Source: Bradyrhizobium sp. CCGB01 (GTDB taxonomy: Bacteria > Pseudomonadota > Alphaproteobacteria > Rhizobiales > Xanthobacteraceae). From it: a stretch of 64,000 bases of DNA. The notes under the pieces were generated by a model that made no database searches, was not told where the DNA came from, and worked only from the letters and a program-made list of their open reading frames with translations. The translations under genes and the position numbers were made by a program. Of this stretch, positions 9,973 to 19,017 are shown piece by piece. The stretch covers positions 1,674,001-1,738,000 of the forward strand of contig NZ_JANADK010000001.1 of assembly GCF_024199795.1 (NCBI RefSeq). The letters are read 5' to 3'. Numbering within the stretch: position 1 is the stretch's first letter; each line of letters starts with the position of its first letter.

Positions 9973-10125
9973 CTATAAAACCAAGCAGAAAATTGAGGCG
10001 ACCCACAGCGCTACGTGCTTCCACCAGGACAACTGGCGCTCGGACGTCTCACGCGCTATCGCCGCAGCCAAGCCGCCCAAGCTCATTCCTGCCATCACAA
10101 TTGAAAACAAATCAATGCCTTCCAT
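9973..10125 (-). CDS. Possible small membrane peptide (50 aa)
   Basis: The ATG at 10125 is preceded by GGAG five bases upstream. The 50-residue product reads MEGIDLFSIVMAGMSLGGLA, then a charged stretch ARETSERQ, then WWKHVALWVASIFCLVL at the C-terminus. This gives two short hydrophobic segments around a polar loop. No family is recognised. It may be chance, because the opposite strand is also open. Confidence 0.3.
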   Translation of the reverse strand: MEGIDLFSIVMAGMSLGGLAAAIARETSERQLSWWKHVALWVASIFCLVL

Positions 10126-10802
10126 AGGCGCTCCGTTCAACCGGGCGTGCCAATGCTGCCATTGTGTTCCTGTTGGTTTTTTCCGAAATGCTCTGTGTCT
10201 GCTTCCGAACAAGCTCGGTAAGCTCGGAAGCTATTGCAGCTCGCGTGCGGGCGAGGAGGTCAGCGCTGACGCCGAGGCGAACAGGAAAAAGCCGTCAGGC
10301 GAACGGCCACCCGAGAGGGCAATTGAATGTGCAACCATGCAAACAACTGTGTCCGGTCCAGGCAAGCCAAGTTCCGTTTAATCTGCTTACTCATCCAAGA
10401 GAAAGTCCTGCAACCTGACGCTACGTTTGATTTAACCCCGAACGAGATTCCTAACAGCCGGTTCGTAGAAGCTCTGCTTGAGCTCAGAAGAACACTTGAT
10501 GCCTACGTGGAATCAAGTTGTCCGGCCTAAGAGCGGTCGCCATTCGCGAATGTTAGTTGCGCCCCACTTGCTGACACCGAGCTCTTGAGCGACATCAATG
10601 CGGCTCCAGAGCGTCTCCATCTACGTTGCATTTGTAGCCGAACAACCGACCTCTCGGGTTGCTGAGGCTATGGGCTCGGATTGCTAGGCAGTCCGGGCCC
10701 ACTATCTGCGAACCGCGTTTGACAATTCGAATTGAGTTGATATTTCAGCAGCCATTCCTTCAATGCCGTTCGTGCGCTCTTGGAATCAGCGTTGTGGGTG
10801 TG
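10126..10802. other. No confident gene
   Basis: A 67-codon frame at 10327-10530 ends with DLTPNEIPNSRFVEALLELR, which looks protein-like and may be the tail of a lost gene, but I cannot identify it. Nothing else is supported. Confidence 0.35.
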
Positions 10803-10818
10803 TGGCACGCTACTTGCT
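10803..10818 (+). promoter_or_regulatory. Sigma-54 -24/-12 promoter without an obvious gene
   Basis: TGGCACGCTACTTGCT matches the sigma-54 consensus TGGCAC-N5-TTGCW at every fixed position, with GG and GC ten bases apart. I could not find a TGT-N10-ACA NifA site within 150 bases upstream. The next recognised gene is fixA, more than 400 bases downstream and with its own nearer promoter. Either this is a distal fixA promoter or it drives an unannotated transcript in 10830-11160. Confidence 0.55.
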
Positions 10819-11061
10819 TTGACAACGTAGCATCGCCGCCCAGCCTGGTGATGCAGGGGCGGGCCTGGCGCGCCCCGCTTGTACGTCACGCCCGCCCTAC
10901 TCTCTGACTTAGAGGCTCCCGTCGGTTTGGCGGAAAGAAATGCATAACTTGACGCGGTCTTAGATTCAGGGCCGCCCGGAGGGATCGTCGTATGGAAGGT
11001 CGGCGCGGACTGCAGCCGAAGCGTTGCTTGGTCGCATGCGGCCTGAACATGCGAAACAGAT

Positions 11062-11077
11062 TGTCGGATCTGAGACG
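11062..11077 (+). promoter_or_regulatory. Candidate NifA upstream activator site for fixA
   Basis: TGTCGGATCTGAGACG fits TGT-N10-ACA except for the last base. It lies about 110 bases upstream of the fixA -24/-12 element, a normal distance for NifA-bound enhancers. Confidence 0.5.
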
Positions 11078-11170
11078 TGCCGTCAGAATCGCTGAGCGGG
11101 TGACACCAACGTCGCCCTCAGTGAACTCACGCCAACCTGCATCAACATCTAAGTGTTGAACCACGTCTAC

Positions 11171-11186
11171 TGGTATGAGACATGCT
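11171..11186 (+). promoter_or_regulatory. Sigma-54 promoter of fixA
   Basis: TGGTATGAGACATGCT has GG and GC ten bases apart and matches TGGYAY-N5-TTGCW except for one position in the -12 box. It ends about 40 bases before the fixA start codon, and a one-mismatch NifA site lies at 11062. Nitrogen-fixation control of fixA by NifA and sigma-54 is established in rhizobia. Confidence 0.65.
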
Positions 11187-11226
11187 GTTTCGAATCAATT
11201 CCTTGCAGCTCTTGGAGAGAGGATCG

Positions 11227-12081
11227 ATGCATAACGTCGTCTGCATAAAGCAAGTGCCGGACTCAGCGCAGATTCGCGTACATCCCGTGACGAACACCAT
11301 CATGCGCCAGGGCGTACCGACTATCGTTAACCCTTACGACTTGTTCGCGCTGGAAGCTGCGCTGGAGCTCCGCGACCAGTTTGGCGGCGAGATCACTATT
11401 CTGACCATGGGACCTCCAGCCGCGGAAGATTCGCTGCGGAAGGCACTGACGTTCGGTGGAGATCGCGCGGTGTTGCTCACTGATCGTGTTTTCGCAGGGG
11501 CCGATACGCTTGCGACCAGTTACGCGCTGGCAACGGCGATTCGCAAAATTGGAGAGGAGTACGGCCCGGCCGACCTCATATTTACGGGCAAGCAGACGAT
11601 TGATGGTGACACCGCTCAGGTTGGGCCTGGGATCGCCAAGCGGCTTGGGGTGGTGCAACTCACTTATGTCGCGGGGATCACCAGGCTCGATCTTGAAGCG
11701 CGCGCGATCGAGGTCGAACGACGCGCGGAGGGCGGTGTGCAGGTGCTGCGCACAAAGCTGCCATGTCTTATTACCATGCTAGAGGCGACAAACGAGATTA
11801 GGCGAGGAAGCATGATCGACGCCTTACGTGCGGCGCGCACTCCCATCGTGAAGTGGAGCGCACATGATGCAGGCGTCGCAGATATCTCAAAATGTGGTCT
11901 TAAAGGCTCACCGACTATCGTTAAGCGAGTCTTCGGCCCTTCGCAGCGTGCCGAGAGAGCAGTGTTGGTGGAAGGCGCCGAGCAACCTGTACCAGCGTTG
12001 ATAGACGAGATATTCAAGCACCGGCCAAAGCTTGAAACTGAACTTGCAGCCCTGGCGCGCGCTTCTGAGCAGGCGCCGTAG
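11227..12081 (+). CDS. fixA: Electron transfer flavoprotein beta subunit FixA
   Basis: FixA is the beta subunit of the FixABCX complex, which passes electrons toward nitrogenase. The 284-residue product starts [20 protein letters not shown] at an ATG preceded by GGAGAGAGG. It contains [36 protein letters not shown] and the [20 protein letters not shown] segment typical of ETF beta and FixA. The longer frame from 11182 is not used because it lacks a ribosome-binding site. The gene follows a sigma-54 promoter and is followed 34 bases later by dctA, suggesting one transcript. FixBCX are not in the window, and nifA, its classical neighbour in Bradyrhizobium, lies 35 kb away. Confidence 0.95.
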   Translation: MHNVVCIKQVPDSAQIRVHPVTNTIMRQGVPTIVNPYDLFALEAALELRDQFGGEITILTMGPPAAEDSLRKALTFGGDRAVLLTDRVFAGADTLATSYALATAIRKIGEEYGPADLIFTGKQTIDGDTAQVGPGIAKRLGVVQLTYVAGITRLDLEARAIEVERRAEGGVQVLRTKLPCLITMLEATNEIRRGSMIDALRAARTPIVKWSAHDAGVADISKCGLKGSPTIVKRVFGPSQRAERAVLVEGAEQPVPALIDEIFKHRPKLETELAALARASEQAP

Positions 12082-12115
12082 TGAATCTCTTGCGATCGTC
12101 GCGCCGTGGTGGGTT

Positions 12116-13384
12116 ATGAAGCCGTGGTACAAGACTCTCTACGCCCAGGTGCTGATCGCCATTGTCCTGGGCACCATCGTTGGCTGGCGGTGGCCCGCGC
12201 TCGCCACCAACGACTGGATCAAGGCGATGGGCGACGGCTTCATCAAGCTGATCAAGATGGTGATCGCCCCGATCATCTTCTGTACCGTGGTCTCAGGCAT
12301 CGCCCATATTCAGGACGCCAAGAAAGTCGGTCGCATCGGCATCAAAGCGCTAATCTATTTCGAGATCGTCTCGACCTTTGCGCTCCTGATCGGCCTCGTT
12401 GTGGGTAATCTCGTTAAGCCGGGTGCCGGGTTCGGGAGCGGCGCAGTCAACGCCCAAGCGGTGGCCAACTACGCCAAGCAGGCCGAAGGACAAAGGAGCG
12501 TCGACTTTATCCTCCACATCATCCCTGACACCGTTGTCGGCGCCTTCGCGCAAGGCGAGATCCTACAGGTTCTGCTGTTCTCGGTCTTGTTCGGCTTCGC
12601 CATCATGGGCCTCGGCGAGCGTGGCCACGCGATCCGCAACTTCATTGATGATGCCGCGCATGCAGTGTTCGGCGTCATCGCGATCGTGATGCATGCCGCG
12701 CCGATCGGTGCATTCGGCGCGATGGCCTACACCATCGGCAAGTTCGGCTCCGGCGCGATCCTCAATTTGATCGGCTTGGTTGCAACGTTCTACGCCACTG
12801 CGGCATTGTTCGTATTCATCGTGCTTGGCGTAATCGCGCGTTTGGCCGGCTTCTCGATCTTCCGCTTTCTTGCCTACATCAAGGACGAGCTGCTGATCGT
12901 GCTCGGCACCTCGTCCTCAGAAAGCGCACTGCCGTCCCTAATGGAGAAGCTGGAACGACTCGGCTGCTCCAAATCGGTGGTCGGTCTCGTGGTGCCCACG
13001 GGCTACTCGTTCAACCTCGATGGCACCAACATTTACATGACTCTGGCCTCCCTCTTCATCGCACAGGCGCTCGGCTTCGATCTCACTCTGAGCCAGCAGA
13101 TCACGATCGTGATCGTCGCCATGCTGACCTCCAAGGGCGCCTCCGGCATCACCGGCGCGGGGTTCGTCACGCTCGCTGCGACGCTGGCGGTGGTCGATCC
13201 GCGGCTGGTGCCGGGGATGGCGATCGTGCTTGGCATCGACAAATTTATGAGCGAATGTCGCGCGCTGACCAATCTCTGCGGCAATGGTGTCGCCTGCGTG
13301 ATCGTCGCCTGGTGGGAAGGTGAGCTCAATCGAAAGGAACTCAGTGGACGCGTCTGCTGGAAATCCATCGGACGATCAACATGA
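12116..13384 (+). CDS. dctA: C4-dicarboxylate:cation symporter DctA
   Basis: DctA imports succinate, malate and fumarate, the main carbon supply of bacteroids. The 422-residue product begins [19 protein letters not shown] and has about eight hydrophobic segments. The hallmark serine-rich re-entrant motif [17 protein letters not shown] is near residues 263-279, [19 protein letters not shown] is near 299, and [12 protein letters not shown] follows. The start at 12116 is chosen because DctA proteins begin at this motif; the longer frame from 12032 overlaps fixA out of frame. Close spacing behind fixA suggests a symbiotic paralogue expressed with nitrogen fixation rather than under DctBD. Confidence 0.95.
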   Translation: MKPWYKTLYAQVLIAIVLGTIVGWRWPALATNDWIKAMGDGFIKLIKMVIAPIIFCTVVSGIAHIQDAKKVGRIGIKALIYFEIVSTFALLIGLVVGNLVKPGAGFGSGAVNAQAVANYAKQAEGQRSVDFILHIIPDTVVGAFAQGEILQVLLFSVLFGFAIMGLGERGHAIRNFIDDAAHAVFGVIAIVMHAAPIGAFGAMAYTIGKFGSGAILNLIGLVATFYATAALFVFIVLGVIARLAGFSIFRFLAYIKDELLIVLGTSSSESALPSLMEKLERLGCSKSVVGLVVPTGYSFNLDGTNIYMTLASLFIAQALGFDLTLSQQITIVIVAMLTSKGASGITGAGFVTLAATLAVVDPRLVPGMAIVLGIDKFMSECRALTNLCGNGVACVIVAWWEGELNRKELSGRVCWKSIGRST

Positions 13385-14250
13385 GACCGGGATCGGCGGG
13401 CGCCATGCACTCGATGCCGAGGATGAGCGTCCTCGCGACCAGCCCGTACCGCCGTGACGGTCCGCTCAGCACGCGGCGCTTGTCTCTGCGGCCCCGACAG
13501 AAGGAGCTAGGTCGAGGCTTGCCGTGCGAGTAGCAAATAGCGCGGCCATTGCCGAACTAAGGAAAGAGGGGGGGGCGGCCACTGGTATTCTGTCAACGAG
13601 AGCGAGATGCCATAAGATCTCAAGGCCGGCGTTAAGCTCGGAGCGCAGCCGATGACGCCGAGGATCTTCAGAGCTCGTGAGCGTCGTCGCCAGCTCGCGA
13701 AAGAAGCAGAGCGGTCATCTCGAGGCGGTCCCATCCAGCTCCAGAAATTGAGCGACGCTCCATGCTCCGGCAGAACTGCTTTGTCACGGCAGCTGCAACG
13801 AGCCAAGAATCATCTCTGGAGAAGTTCTGTTAACGCGTCACTCGCGCTCGCCGAGCAACGGACTTCGTCTATGTCGTGAGACAAAGTGATCGCTCTAGCC
13901 TTGATAGCAGCTATATGCGGGGGATTAAGCGCGTGGCATTCAAGCCAATTCAAGCGTTGGCTCAGTTCTTCGAGCTGAATCTGAAGAGTTCAATGTTCGC
14001 GTCTCGGCGTTGTTGGAGGGGGATGGTCCAGCTTCGCTGCGCTTGCATGATTCGTCCCCTTCTTAGCTCGCGCCAACCTCTTGGGAATGTTCGTAATGGG
14101 CGGAATTGGCAGTTCTCCTCTACCGCCCGACGAGCCGACGTCGCATCGAACCCACTCTTGTATCCGTCAAGTCTATCAGAAAACGTAGCCATCGATAAAG
14201 TGCGTTGCTGGCCAGCTGACAAAAGTAAACGTAGCTAGGCTGCTGAGTGA
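13385..14250. other. No recognisable gene
   Basis: Overlapping frames on both strands (for example 13507-13806 minus and 13876-14238 plus) show no recognisable motif. A run of seven G residues occurs near 13569. I see no gene that I can support. Confidence 0.4.
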
Positions 14251-14282
14251 CTTGAATCTAACGTTACGTCAGGTTGTACGAT
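14251..14282 (+). promoter_or_regulatory. NolA-type (MerR) promoter element, copy 1
   Basis: CTTGAATCT then ACGTTACGTCAGGTTGTA gives a -35 of TTGAAT and a -10 of TACGAT separated by 19 bases, the long spacer that MerR-family activators need. The central part matches the element before nolA at 30661 nearly base for base. The gene it would serve is unclear; the first credible frame downstream begins at 14718. Confidence 0.6.
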
Positions 14283-14717
14283 TAGAGACAATCGTGTGCA
14301 GCCTTCACGGTGTCGACGCAGTCGTCACTCGGGAAAACATTGCTGCCCGCGAGGTAGCGCATGTGAGAGCATCGGTAAACAGCAGTGAAGCTCGACGTCA
14401 AAGCTGCCCTGATCAGTTATGAGTAGCTGATGCGTCTGCCTGGAAAGTTCGAATTGGGATTGGGTTCAAATAGATCCAATCGAACTACGAGCAGCCAACC
14501 TGAGACGTACGCGCAGCGCAAGAGTCGAGCCAATCGCGGAGCAGGGTCATCTGCTCAGGGGGTTGTGCTGCTTCATCGAGGCGAGGCAATTGCGACATGT
14601 GCCTGCATGTCTTGACAATATAGGGGCGTACTGGCAGCGCTCGACGGTGCCCGTCTGAAGCGAAGAAGGCCTGAGCAGATGTGCGACGTAATCTTTCTGC
14701 GAGGCAAATGAGGTAAC
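14283..14717. other. Region downstream of promoter element, no clear gene
   Basis: A 61-codon frame at 14430-14615 lacks a ribosome-binding site and recognisable features. The stretch may be a leader or a decayed gene. Confidence 0.35.
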
Positions 14718-15134
14718 ATGAGAGCGCAGATTGGAGACCAGCTCGAATCTGGTCGCGTGCGATATGGACAATTCGCGAGCGCGCCGGGATCAGGTCCTTG
14801 TGGCTTGTTCTTTGTGCAGGGGCCCTGCGGGTGTGAGCTCAAGATCATAGGATTGCTCCGCCCGCGCTGGGAGCATGTCTCCGTCTCGACACTGCGGCGT
14901 TGTCCGAATTGGCAGGAGATGTGCTTTGTCAAGGACCTGTTTTGGGATGAGGAAGAGTGCGTGATGCAGCTGCATCCGCCCCAGTCCGAATACGTGAACA
15001 ACAGCCGATACTGCTTGCATCTCTGGAGGCCGACCAATCAGGGCATTCCGATGCCACCGTCGGAGTTCGTCGGCATCGTCGGGATCAATCCATCTGAAGC
15101 GGCTACCCTGGCCGCTCAAATACGAGTCAGGTGA
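14718..15134 (+). CDS. Conserved hypothetical protein resembling DUF7694 proteins
   Basis: This is a 138-residue frame. Its core, WEHVSVSTLRRCPNWQEMCF then VKDLFWDEEECVMQLHPPQS and EYVNNSRYCLHLWRP, follows a pattern I know from small phage- and island-borne proteins in alphaproteobacteria (DUF7694 group, from memory). These have a Trp-Glu-His-Val-Ser start and a Pro-Pro-Xaa-Ser-Xaa-Tyr-Val-Asn motif. The family function is unknown. The last 11 residues run into a sequence resembling an IS21-type end, so the native C-terminus may have been replaced. Confidence 0.55.
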   Translation: MRAQIGDQLESGRVRYGQFASAPGSGPCGLFFVQGPCGCELKIIGLLRPRWEHVSVSTLRRCPNWQEMCFVKDLFWDEEECVMQLHPPQSEYVNNSRYCLHLWRPTNQGIPMPPSEFVGIVGINPSEAATLAAQIRVR

Positions 15135-15170
15135 CCCTGGCCATTGAAATGGTCTGGCGGGGGAGCTCGT
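15103..15170 (+). repeat. Possible IS21-family terminal repeats
   Basis: Two imperfect direct repeats, ACCCTGGCCGCTCAAATA and ACCCTGGCCATTGAAATG, lie about 30 bases apart. Multiple end repeats containing CCTGGCC and TTGAAA are typical of IS21-family ends. No istA or istB reading frame is present nearby, so only a relic end would remain. Confidence 0.35.
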
Positions 15171-15690
15171 GCGGTTCGCGATGGCTGGCGCGCTGCATGC
15201 CGAGTCTCCGGAGAACTGCAATGAATCTCCATCGTTCCATTTTGTGGTTCTCCGAAGCTCCGCGCACTGATGCATAGTCTGTCGGACAGTACGGTCCCGC
15301 TCTCTTCGTCATTCGCCTTTGTTTCCGTCACCGAACCCATCCACTGCTCGGATACATTCTATCGATAGAATCGACTTTACGAACCACCTGGAGGGACGGA
15401 TAACTGGCTCCGGTCCGAAGCGACGGAACTCAAAGGCGTACCAGGATGATTGGCACCGAGAAGAATTCTCAGGTCTACGAACATCGAGGGGCGATGCGAA
15501 TTGCCGCGCGTGTTCTCTCCGACTCGCACGACGTGTTGCCAGAGGCCAGTGGTCTACGGTTGTCAGTAAACCTTCGTATAGGTCTGCCAACCCCTTCGAT
15601 ATCGGTAACCTACCTAGGTAGGATTGTGCCTCCCCTCGATGCCGCCTTAGCCTCGCGACGAAGGCAAGAGCGGTTCATGGCGGGTGTCTA
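15171..15690. other. No confident gene; frame coupled to the response regulator
   Basis: An 81-codon frame at 15446-15691 ends TAATG, its stop overlapping the start of the response regulator. It looks partly protein-like (ASGLRLSVNLRIGLPTPSIS), but I cannot identify it. It could be the tail of a decayed partner. Confidence 0.35.
15356..15371. repeat. 16-bp perfect palindrome
   Basis: ATTCTATCGATAGAAT is perfectly self-complementary, which suggests a dimeric regulator site about 320 bases before the receiver protein gene. Chance cannot be excluded. Confidence 0.4.
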
Positions 15691-16215
15691 ATGCTCCTTA
15701 AAAAGGATCGTGTGCGGCACGGTCAAGTTGCTAGTCAAATCGTGCCGAAGCTGCCGAAGACGTCCCTCCTAGATTTAGTTCGAATGGCCCATAAACTCGA
15801 TATCATCTCGGTCGTTTGCGATGATCCGGCGGTGTGTGAACCGACATTGGACATGCTCATTTCAGGAGGCTACGTTCCAAATCTTTTCCGGAGTGCAGAT
15901 GAGTTCTTGCGTTCAAAGCGTTGCATCAGCACGTCTTGTTTGATCGCTGACATGCAGTTGTCGAACGCAAGTGGGCTAGAGATATATGAGACACTCGTCG
16001 CGTCCGGAAACGCAATTCCCACTATTCTGCTTCTGGCCGGTCCCGACGACGACAACCGAGCGCGCGCGCTGGAGATCGGCGTGTCGTGTGCTCTGAGCAA
16101 GCCATTCAGCAATGGTGAGCTGCTCGCCTGCATCACAGCGGCCCTAAGACTGAACCATGCTTCGAAGGCGCCATTGAGTAAGATCATGCTCAGCTCGGCG
16201 CCTCTTCATGCGTGA
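15691..16215 (+). CDS. Receiver-only response regulator (FixJ/NodW-like receiver)
   Basis: This is a 174-residue protein with one CheY-like receiver domain at about residues 36-155 and no output domain. The acidic pocket is visible in VVCDDPAV (about 40-47), the phospho-acceptor Asp in LIADMQLSNASGLE (about D87), and the conserved Lys in LSKPFS (about K136). The fold order matches FixJ/NodW-type receivers, but the LuxR-type helix-turn-helix is absent. The tail (ASKAPLSKIMLSSAPLHA) is short. It may act as a single-domain phosphoacceptor or a decoy for a sensor kinase such as NodV. No kinase gene is adjacent. Confidence 0.75.
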   Translation: MLLKKDRVRHGQVASQIVPKLPKTSLLDLVRMAHKLDIISVVCDDPAVCEPTLDMLISGGYVPNLFRSADEFLRSKRCISTSCLIADMQLSNASGLEIYETLVASGNAIPTILLLAGPDDDNRARALEIGVSCALSKPFSNGELLACITAALRLNHASKAPLSKIMLSSAPLHA

Positions 16216-16459
16216 CCTGCGGAATAAGCTTCTGACCAGATGCCGCCTTGTAGCGGCGCCGCCGAACTTGCTTCATGTCGGTCTACGATCCCACCTTATC
16301 CAGTGATCAATAGGCGATCAACTCAAGGAACCAGGGCGCAGTCGAAAGCATCGCATACTAGGAGACGCTCGTGACCTAAGAAGTTCAGGCGTTCACTGAA
16401 TTACTGCCGCAGTTCCCAGAAAGTCTAAAATATCGATCCGTGCGAAAGGCCTAACACGC

Positions 16460-17113
16460 ATGCTAGACCCCAACCCTTTGGAAGTACACCACCAGATCGT
16501 TTCACTTCTGGAAAATCCAAGCCCCGTTATCTTGGATATCGGCTCTTATGATGGAACCGATGCGCGACGTTTTCTCCAGCTACGCCCGCAAGCGCAGTTC
16601 TACTGCTTTGAGCCCGACCCTCGAGCGTTGCGGCGGTTCAAGAAGAACATGCAGGATATCAACAATGTGAGGCTGTTCGAGTTCGCGATCAGTGATCGCA
16701 ATGGAAAGATTGAATTCCACCCAAGCAATGGGGATGGAGAGGCGGAGGGATGGGACCTCTCTGGCTCAATTCGCCGGCCAAAGAACCATCTTGCTGAGTA
16801 TGATTGGGTGCGATTCGATCAGCCAATCACCGTTGAGACGCGAAGGCTGGATGACTGGAGCAGCGAAGCTAACCTGAACAAGATTGATTTGATCTGGATG
16901 GATGTTCAGGGAGCGGAGTCCGATGTCATCGCCGGCGGCAGTCGGACCTTAAGCAATACGCGCTTCATTTACACGGAATATAGCGACCGCGAGCTTTACG
17001 AAGGCCAGCTCTCCCTGCAAGCCATCCTTGAGCTCTTGCCGTCATTTGAAGTGGTAAGGCTCTATCCTCGCGAAGTGGAGGGTGACGTATTACTTAGGAG
17101 TAAGAGCTGTTAG
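16460..17113 (+). CDS. noeI: FkbM-family methyltransferase, probable fucose 2-O-methyltransferase
   Basis: This is a 217-residue SAM-dependent methyltransferase. ILDIGSYDGTDARRFLQL near 24-41 is motif I, FYCFEPDPRALRRF near 48-61 is the acidic loop, and FEFAISDRNGKIEF follows. IDLIWMDVQGAESDVIAGG near 140-158 is the characteristic FkbM WMDVQGAE motif. NoeI of rhizobia belongs to this family and 2-O-methylates the fucose on Nod factors. noeL, nolK and nodZ in the same window make that role likely here. The name rests on family and context, so a different sugar methyltransferase is possible. No nod box was seen upstream. Confidence 0.72.
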   Translation: MLDPNPLEVHHQIVSLLENPSPVILDIGSYDGTDARRFLQLRPQAQFYCFEPDPRALRRFKKNMQDINNVRLFEFAISDRNGKIEFHPSNGDGEAEGWDLSGSIRRPKNHLAEYDWVRFDQPITVETRRLDDWSSEANLNKIDLIWMDVQGAESDVIAGGSRTLSNTRFIYTEYSDRELYEGQLSLQAILELLPSFEVVRLYPREVEGDVLLRSKSC

Positions 17114-17485
17114 CCGCGTCTCTGCCAATGTTTGCTGCGCGAGAAGCCATTCGAACACAGATGCGCAACCAGTTGGAGCAGGCCTTGTTAGTCAACGAAA
17201 GATCCGTGGCAAGTTACCCTTGCCACGGAAGGGCGTTCGATTCTAGCCGCGACACCGAACTCCTTTCGTGAGGGACGGTGCGGAAGTTCCTAGCCCTCGG
17301 CGTCTCGCTGCGCAGGGTTGTTTGCTCTACGTGCACCATCGACCGGGAAAGTGGCTAGGCGAGAGCCGAGGCCCGGCAAGGTCGAGATATCGAACATTTA
17401 GACCCACTCAGGAAGGAAGTTGTAGTCGCTCGGAGCTAGTAGCCGCATAGTCCGGTCGATCGAAGCGCAATTGCTGACGGGCATG
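17114..17485. other. No recognisable gene
   Basis: Nothing supported. A weak hairpin may be formed by the two copies of a TTGCCACGG-like sequence near 17208-17230 and could terminate the methyltransferase transcript, but it lacks a T run. Confidence 0.35.
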
Positions 17486-17824
17486 TCAGGCCTTGTGGCG
17501 ACGCTTACGAGCAGATCGGTCGATAAGGAAATATTCCAGCGTCCGACCGGCACGAAGTTGTGGGCTGAGCCATCGGGGTAATTTCCCACGCCCGGAACAA
17601 GTTTGCACCGGGTTCTTCGGATTTCGATACTCTGGCCGCACAGGCGGGTAGGGCCGACGCTTCCGGCCGGTCCGGGCGAGCTTGTCGACCGCTCCGATTG
17701 TTCGCAGGCGCTCTTCTAGTCTGACCGTTTCCGCCGTAATACGTCGAGCTAGCGCCGCGGAGACCTTCTCGTGGAGACTCCACAACTCATCGACACTCAT
17801 TGACTTCAGGCCAGTCATCTTCAT
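17486..17824 (-). CDS. H-NS-family nucleoid protein
   Basis: This is a 112-residue protein starting MKMTGLKSMSVDELWSLHEK, the N-terminal oligomerisation helix of bradyrhizobial H-NS-like proteins. RITAETVRLEERLRTI continues the coiled coil to about residue 45. A basic linker (RTGRKRRPYPPVRPEYRNP) precedes the C-terminal DNA-binding segment that usually carries WxGRGxxPxW. Here it reads CSGRGKLPRWLS, so the AT-hook-like core is retained with Cys in place of Trp-Thr or Trp-Ser. Such proteins silence foreign, AT-richer DNA, and one encoded on the island may help regulate it. The longer upstream frame to 17938 lacks H-NS similarity. Confidence 0.8.
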   Translation of the reverse strand: MKMTGLKSMSVDELWSLHEKVSAALARRITAETVRLEERLRTIGAVDKLARTGRKRRPYPPVRPEYRNPKNPVQTCSGRGKLPRWLSPQLRAGRTLEYFLIDRSARKRRHKA

Positions 17825-18013
17825 TGCGATCTGCCATGCTGGAAATTCCACATCGTTAGATAATCGCTCGCGAAATAATCGACAAGACGAGGGTCGCGAA
17901 ACGAATAAGCTCATTAAGAACGGCGAGACGCGCCACAACGGAGCTGGAGAAAGCTACGAAGAAATCGACGGCTCAAAGTTGGAGATATCAAACGCTCAGC
18001 CGCTGCTTGAAAT

Positions 18014-18280
18014 CTATTGGACGGTCAGTACAGGCCCACATTTTGGGCCGAGCAACCTCACTCCACGGGCTATATAGCTACCGCGGGGCGGTTCAACATA
18101 GTCGACACCATCAATCCAAAAGGACATATCGTCGATTGTAAGCTGTGGGTTAAAAGTCCATCCAGTCTGGACAGCTCTCACCACTGCGAAAGCCTCGCGG
18201 GGCGAGGACGAGTCCGGAATGATGACATCAGCATCCTGCTCACATCCTGATAGAAGCTCAATAAGCTCTTTGACCTTCAT
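18014..18280 (-). CDS. Hypothetical protein (88 aa)
   Basis: This is an intact frame starting MKVKELIELLSGCEQDADVI and continuing with alternating strands (SFWIDGVDYVEPPRG). The start resembles small proteins with a KELIELL helix followed by a beta sheet found in phages and islands. A purine-rich stretch (CGAAGG) lies about eight bases before the ATG. No function can be assigned. Confidence 0.5.
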   Translation of the reverse strand: MKVKELIELLSGCEQDADVIIPDSSSPREAFAVVRAVQTGWTFNPQLTIDDMSFWIDGVDYVEPPRGSYIARGVRLLGPKCGPVLTVQ

Positions 18281-18704
18281 TTGGCAGCCTTCGGATCGCA
18301 GTTGAGAGGTGTCCGTCTACGCGTTCTGAAGGATCGGTGAACTCCGCGTCAAGCTGCAGGCGACCGATCGAACAAGAACCGCGCTCGAATTCTGAATTTG
18401 ATTGGCATCATCTCCGCCTGTTGCGTGAAAATTTCAAGGCAGCACGGCGCTCAAGTGCCTATGCCAATAAATTCGTGCCCAGCTGAACTGTCAACCAACA
18501 GAAACGTTCTCCGCTCGTCGAGCGCCCGTTCACGCAACGTTATTCACTGCCCAACTGATGCGAGAATAGGGAGTTGCCTCAGGTGAATCGGTGAGCCAAG
18601 CGGCTCGACATCAGATTCGTCCGTGGCAATGCGAGCTTTGAGTGAGCTGTGTTGGCTGCGGATTCTGCCGGCAGGATATTGTTCCAGGGCGAGAACCTCG
18701 CAGG
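18281..18704. other. No recognisable gene
   Basis: The 62-codon plus frame and 90-codon minus frame here show no features of real proteins. The stretch ends at the NolA-type element. Confidence 0.4.
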
Positions 18705-18736
18705 CTTGAATCGGACCCAGCGTCAAGTTGTATTCT
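18705..18736 (+). promoter_or_regulatory. NolA-type (MerR) promoter element, copy 2
   Basis: CTTGAATC, GGACCCAGCGTC and AAGTTGTATTCT form a -35 TTGAAT and a -10 TATTCT with a 19-base spacer. The layout is the same as copies 1, 3, 4 and 5; GCGTCAAGTTGTA is shared exactly with copy 3. It precedes the small membrane protein gene at 18838 by about 100 bases. Confidence 0.6.
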
Positions 18737-18837
18737 CGCAGAGTGTTTTCAACTCCAATAAGGGCAATGGGCCGCACCATGATGTGCTCGCTGCTCATCA
18801 CGGAAAACGCAGCCACGTTGCAAACTGAGGCTTCTCT

Positions 18838-19017
18838 ATGACGATATTTCTAGCTCTCGTTCTGATTTTGCTCGTGGGTTTCGGGGGTGGGTACGCCGTG
18901 CACGCATGGCGTTCTCAAAAGCAGCGTGAACGCTTTCGCTTATCTGCGGCTTCCCTTCGGCCGACCTCCCGCGTCACGGAACGCCCTAGCGAGCTGCCCA
19001 AGCGGAGAGCGTTTTGA
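18838..19017 (+). CDS. Small membrane-anchored protein (59 aa)
   Basis: The ATG opens directly into a strong hydrophobic segment, MTIFLALVLILLVGFGGGYA (residues 1-20), followed by VHAWRSQKQRERF and a basic C-terminus. It is a one-pass N-terminal anchor protein. Its stop codon overlaps the next ATG as TGATG, a translational-coupling arrangement that supports both frames. It is the first gene after NolA-type element copy 2. No homologue is recognised. Confidence 0.55.
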   Translation: MTIFLALVLILLVGFGGGYAVHAWRSQKQRERFRLSAASLRPTSRVTERPSELPKRRAF

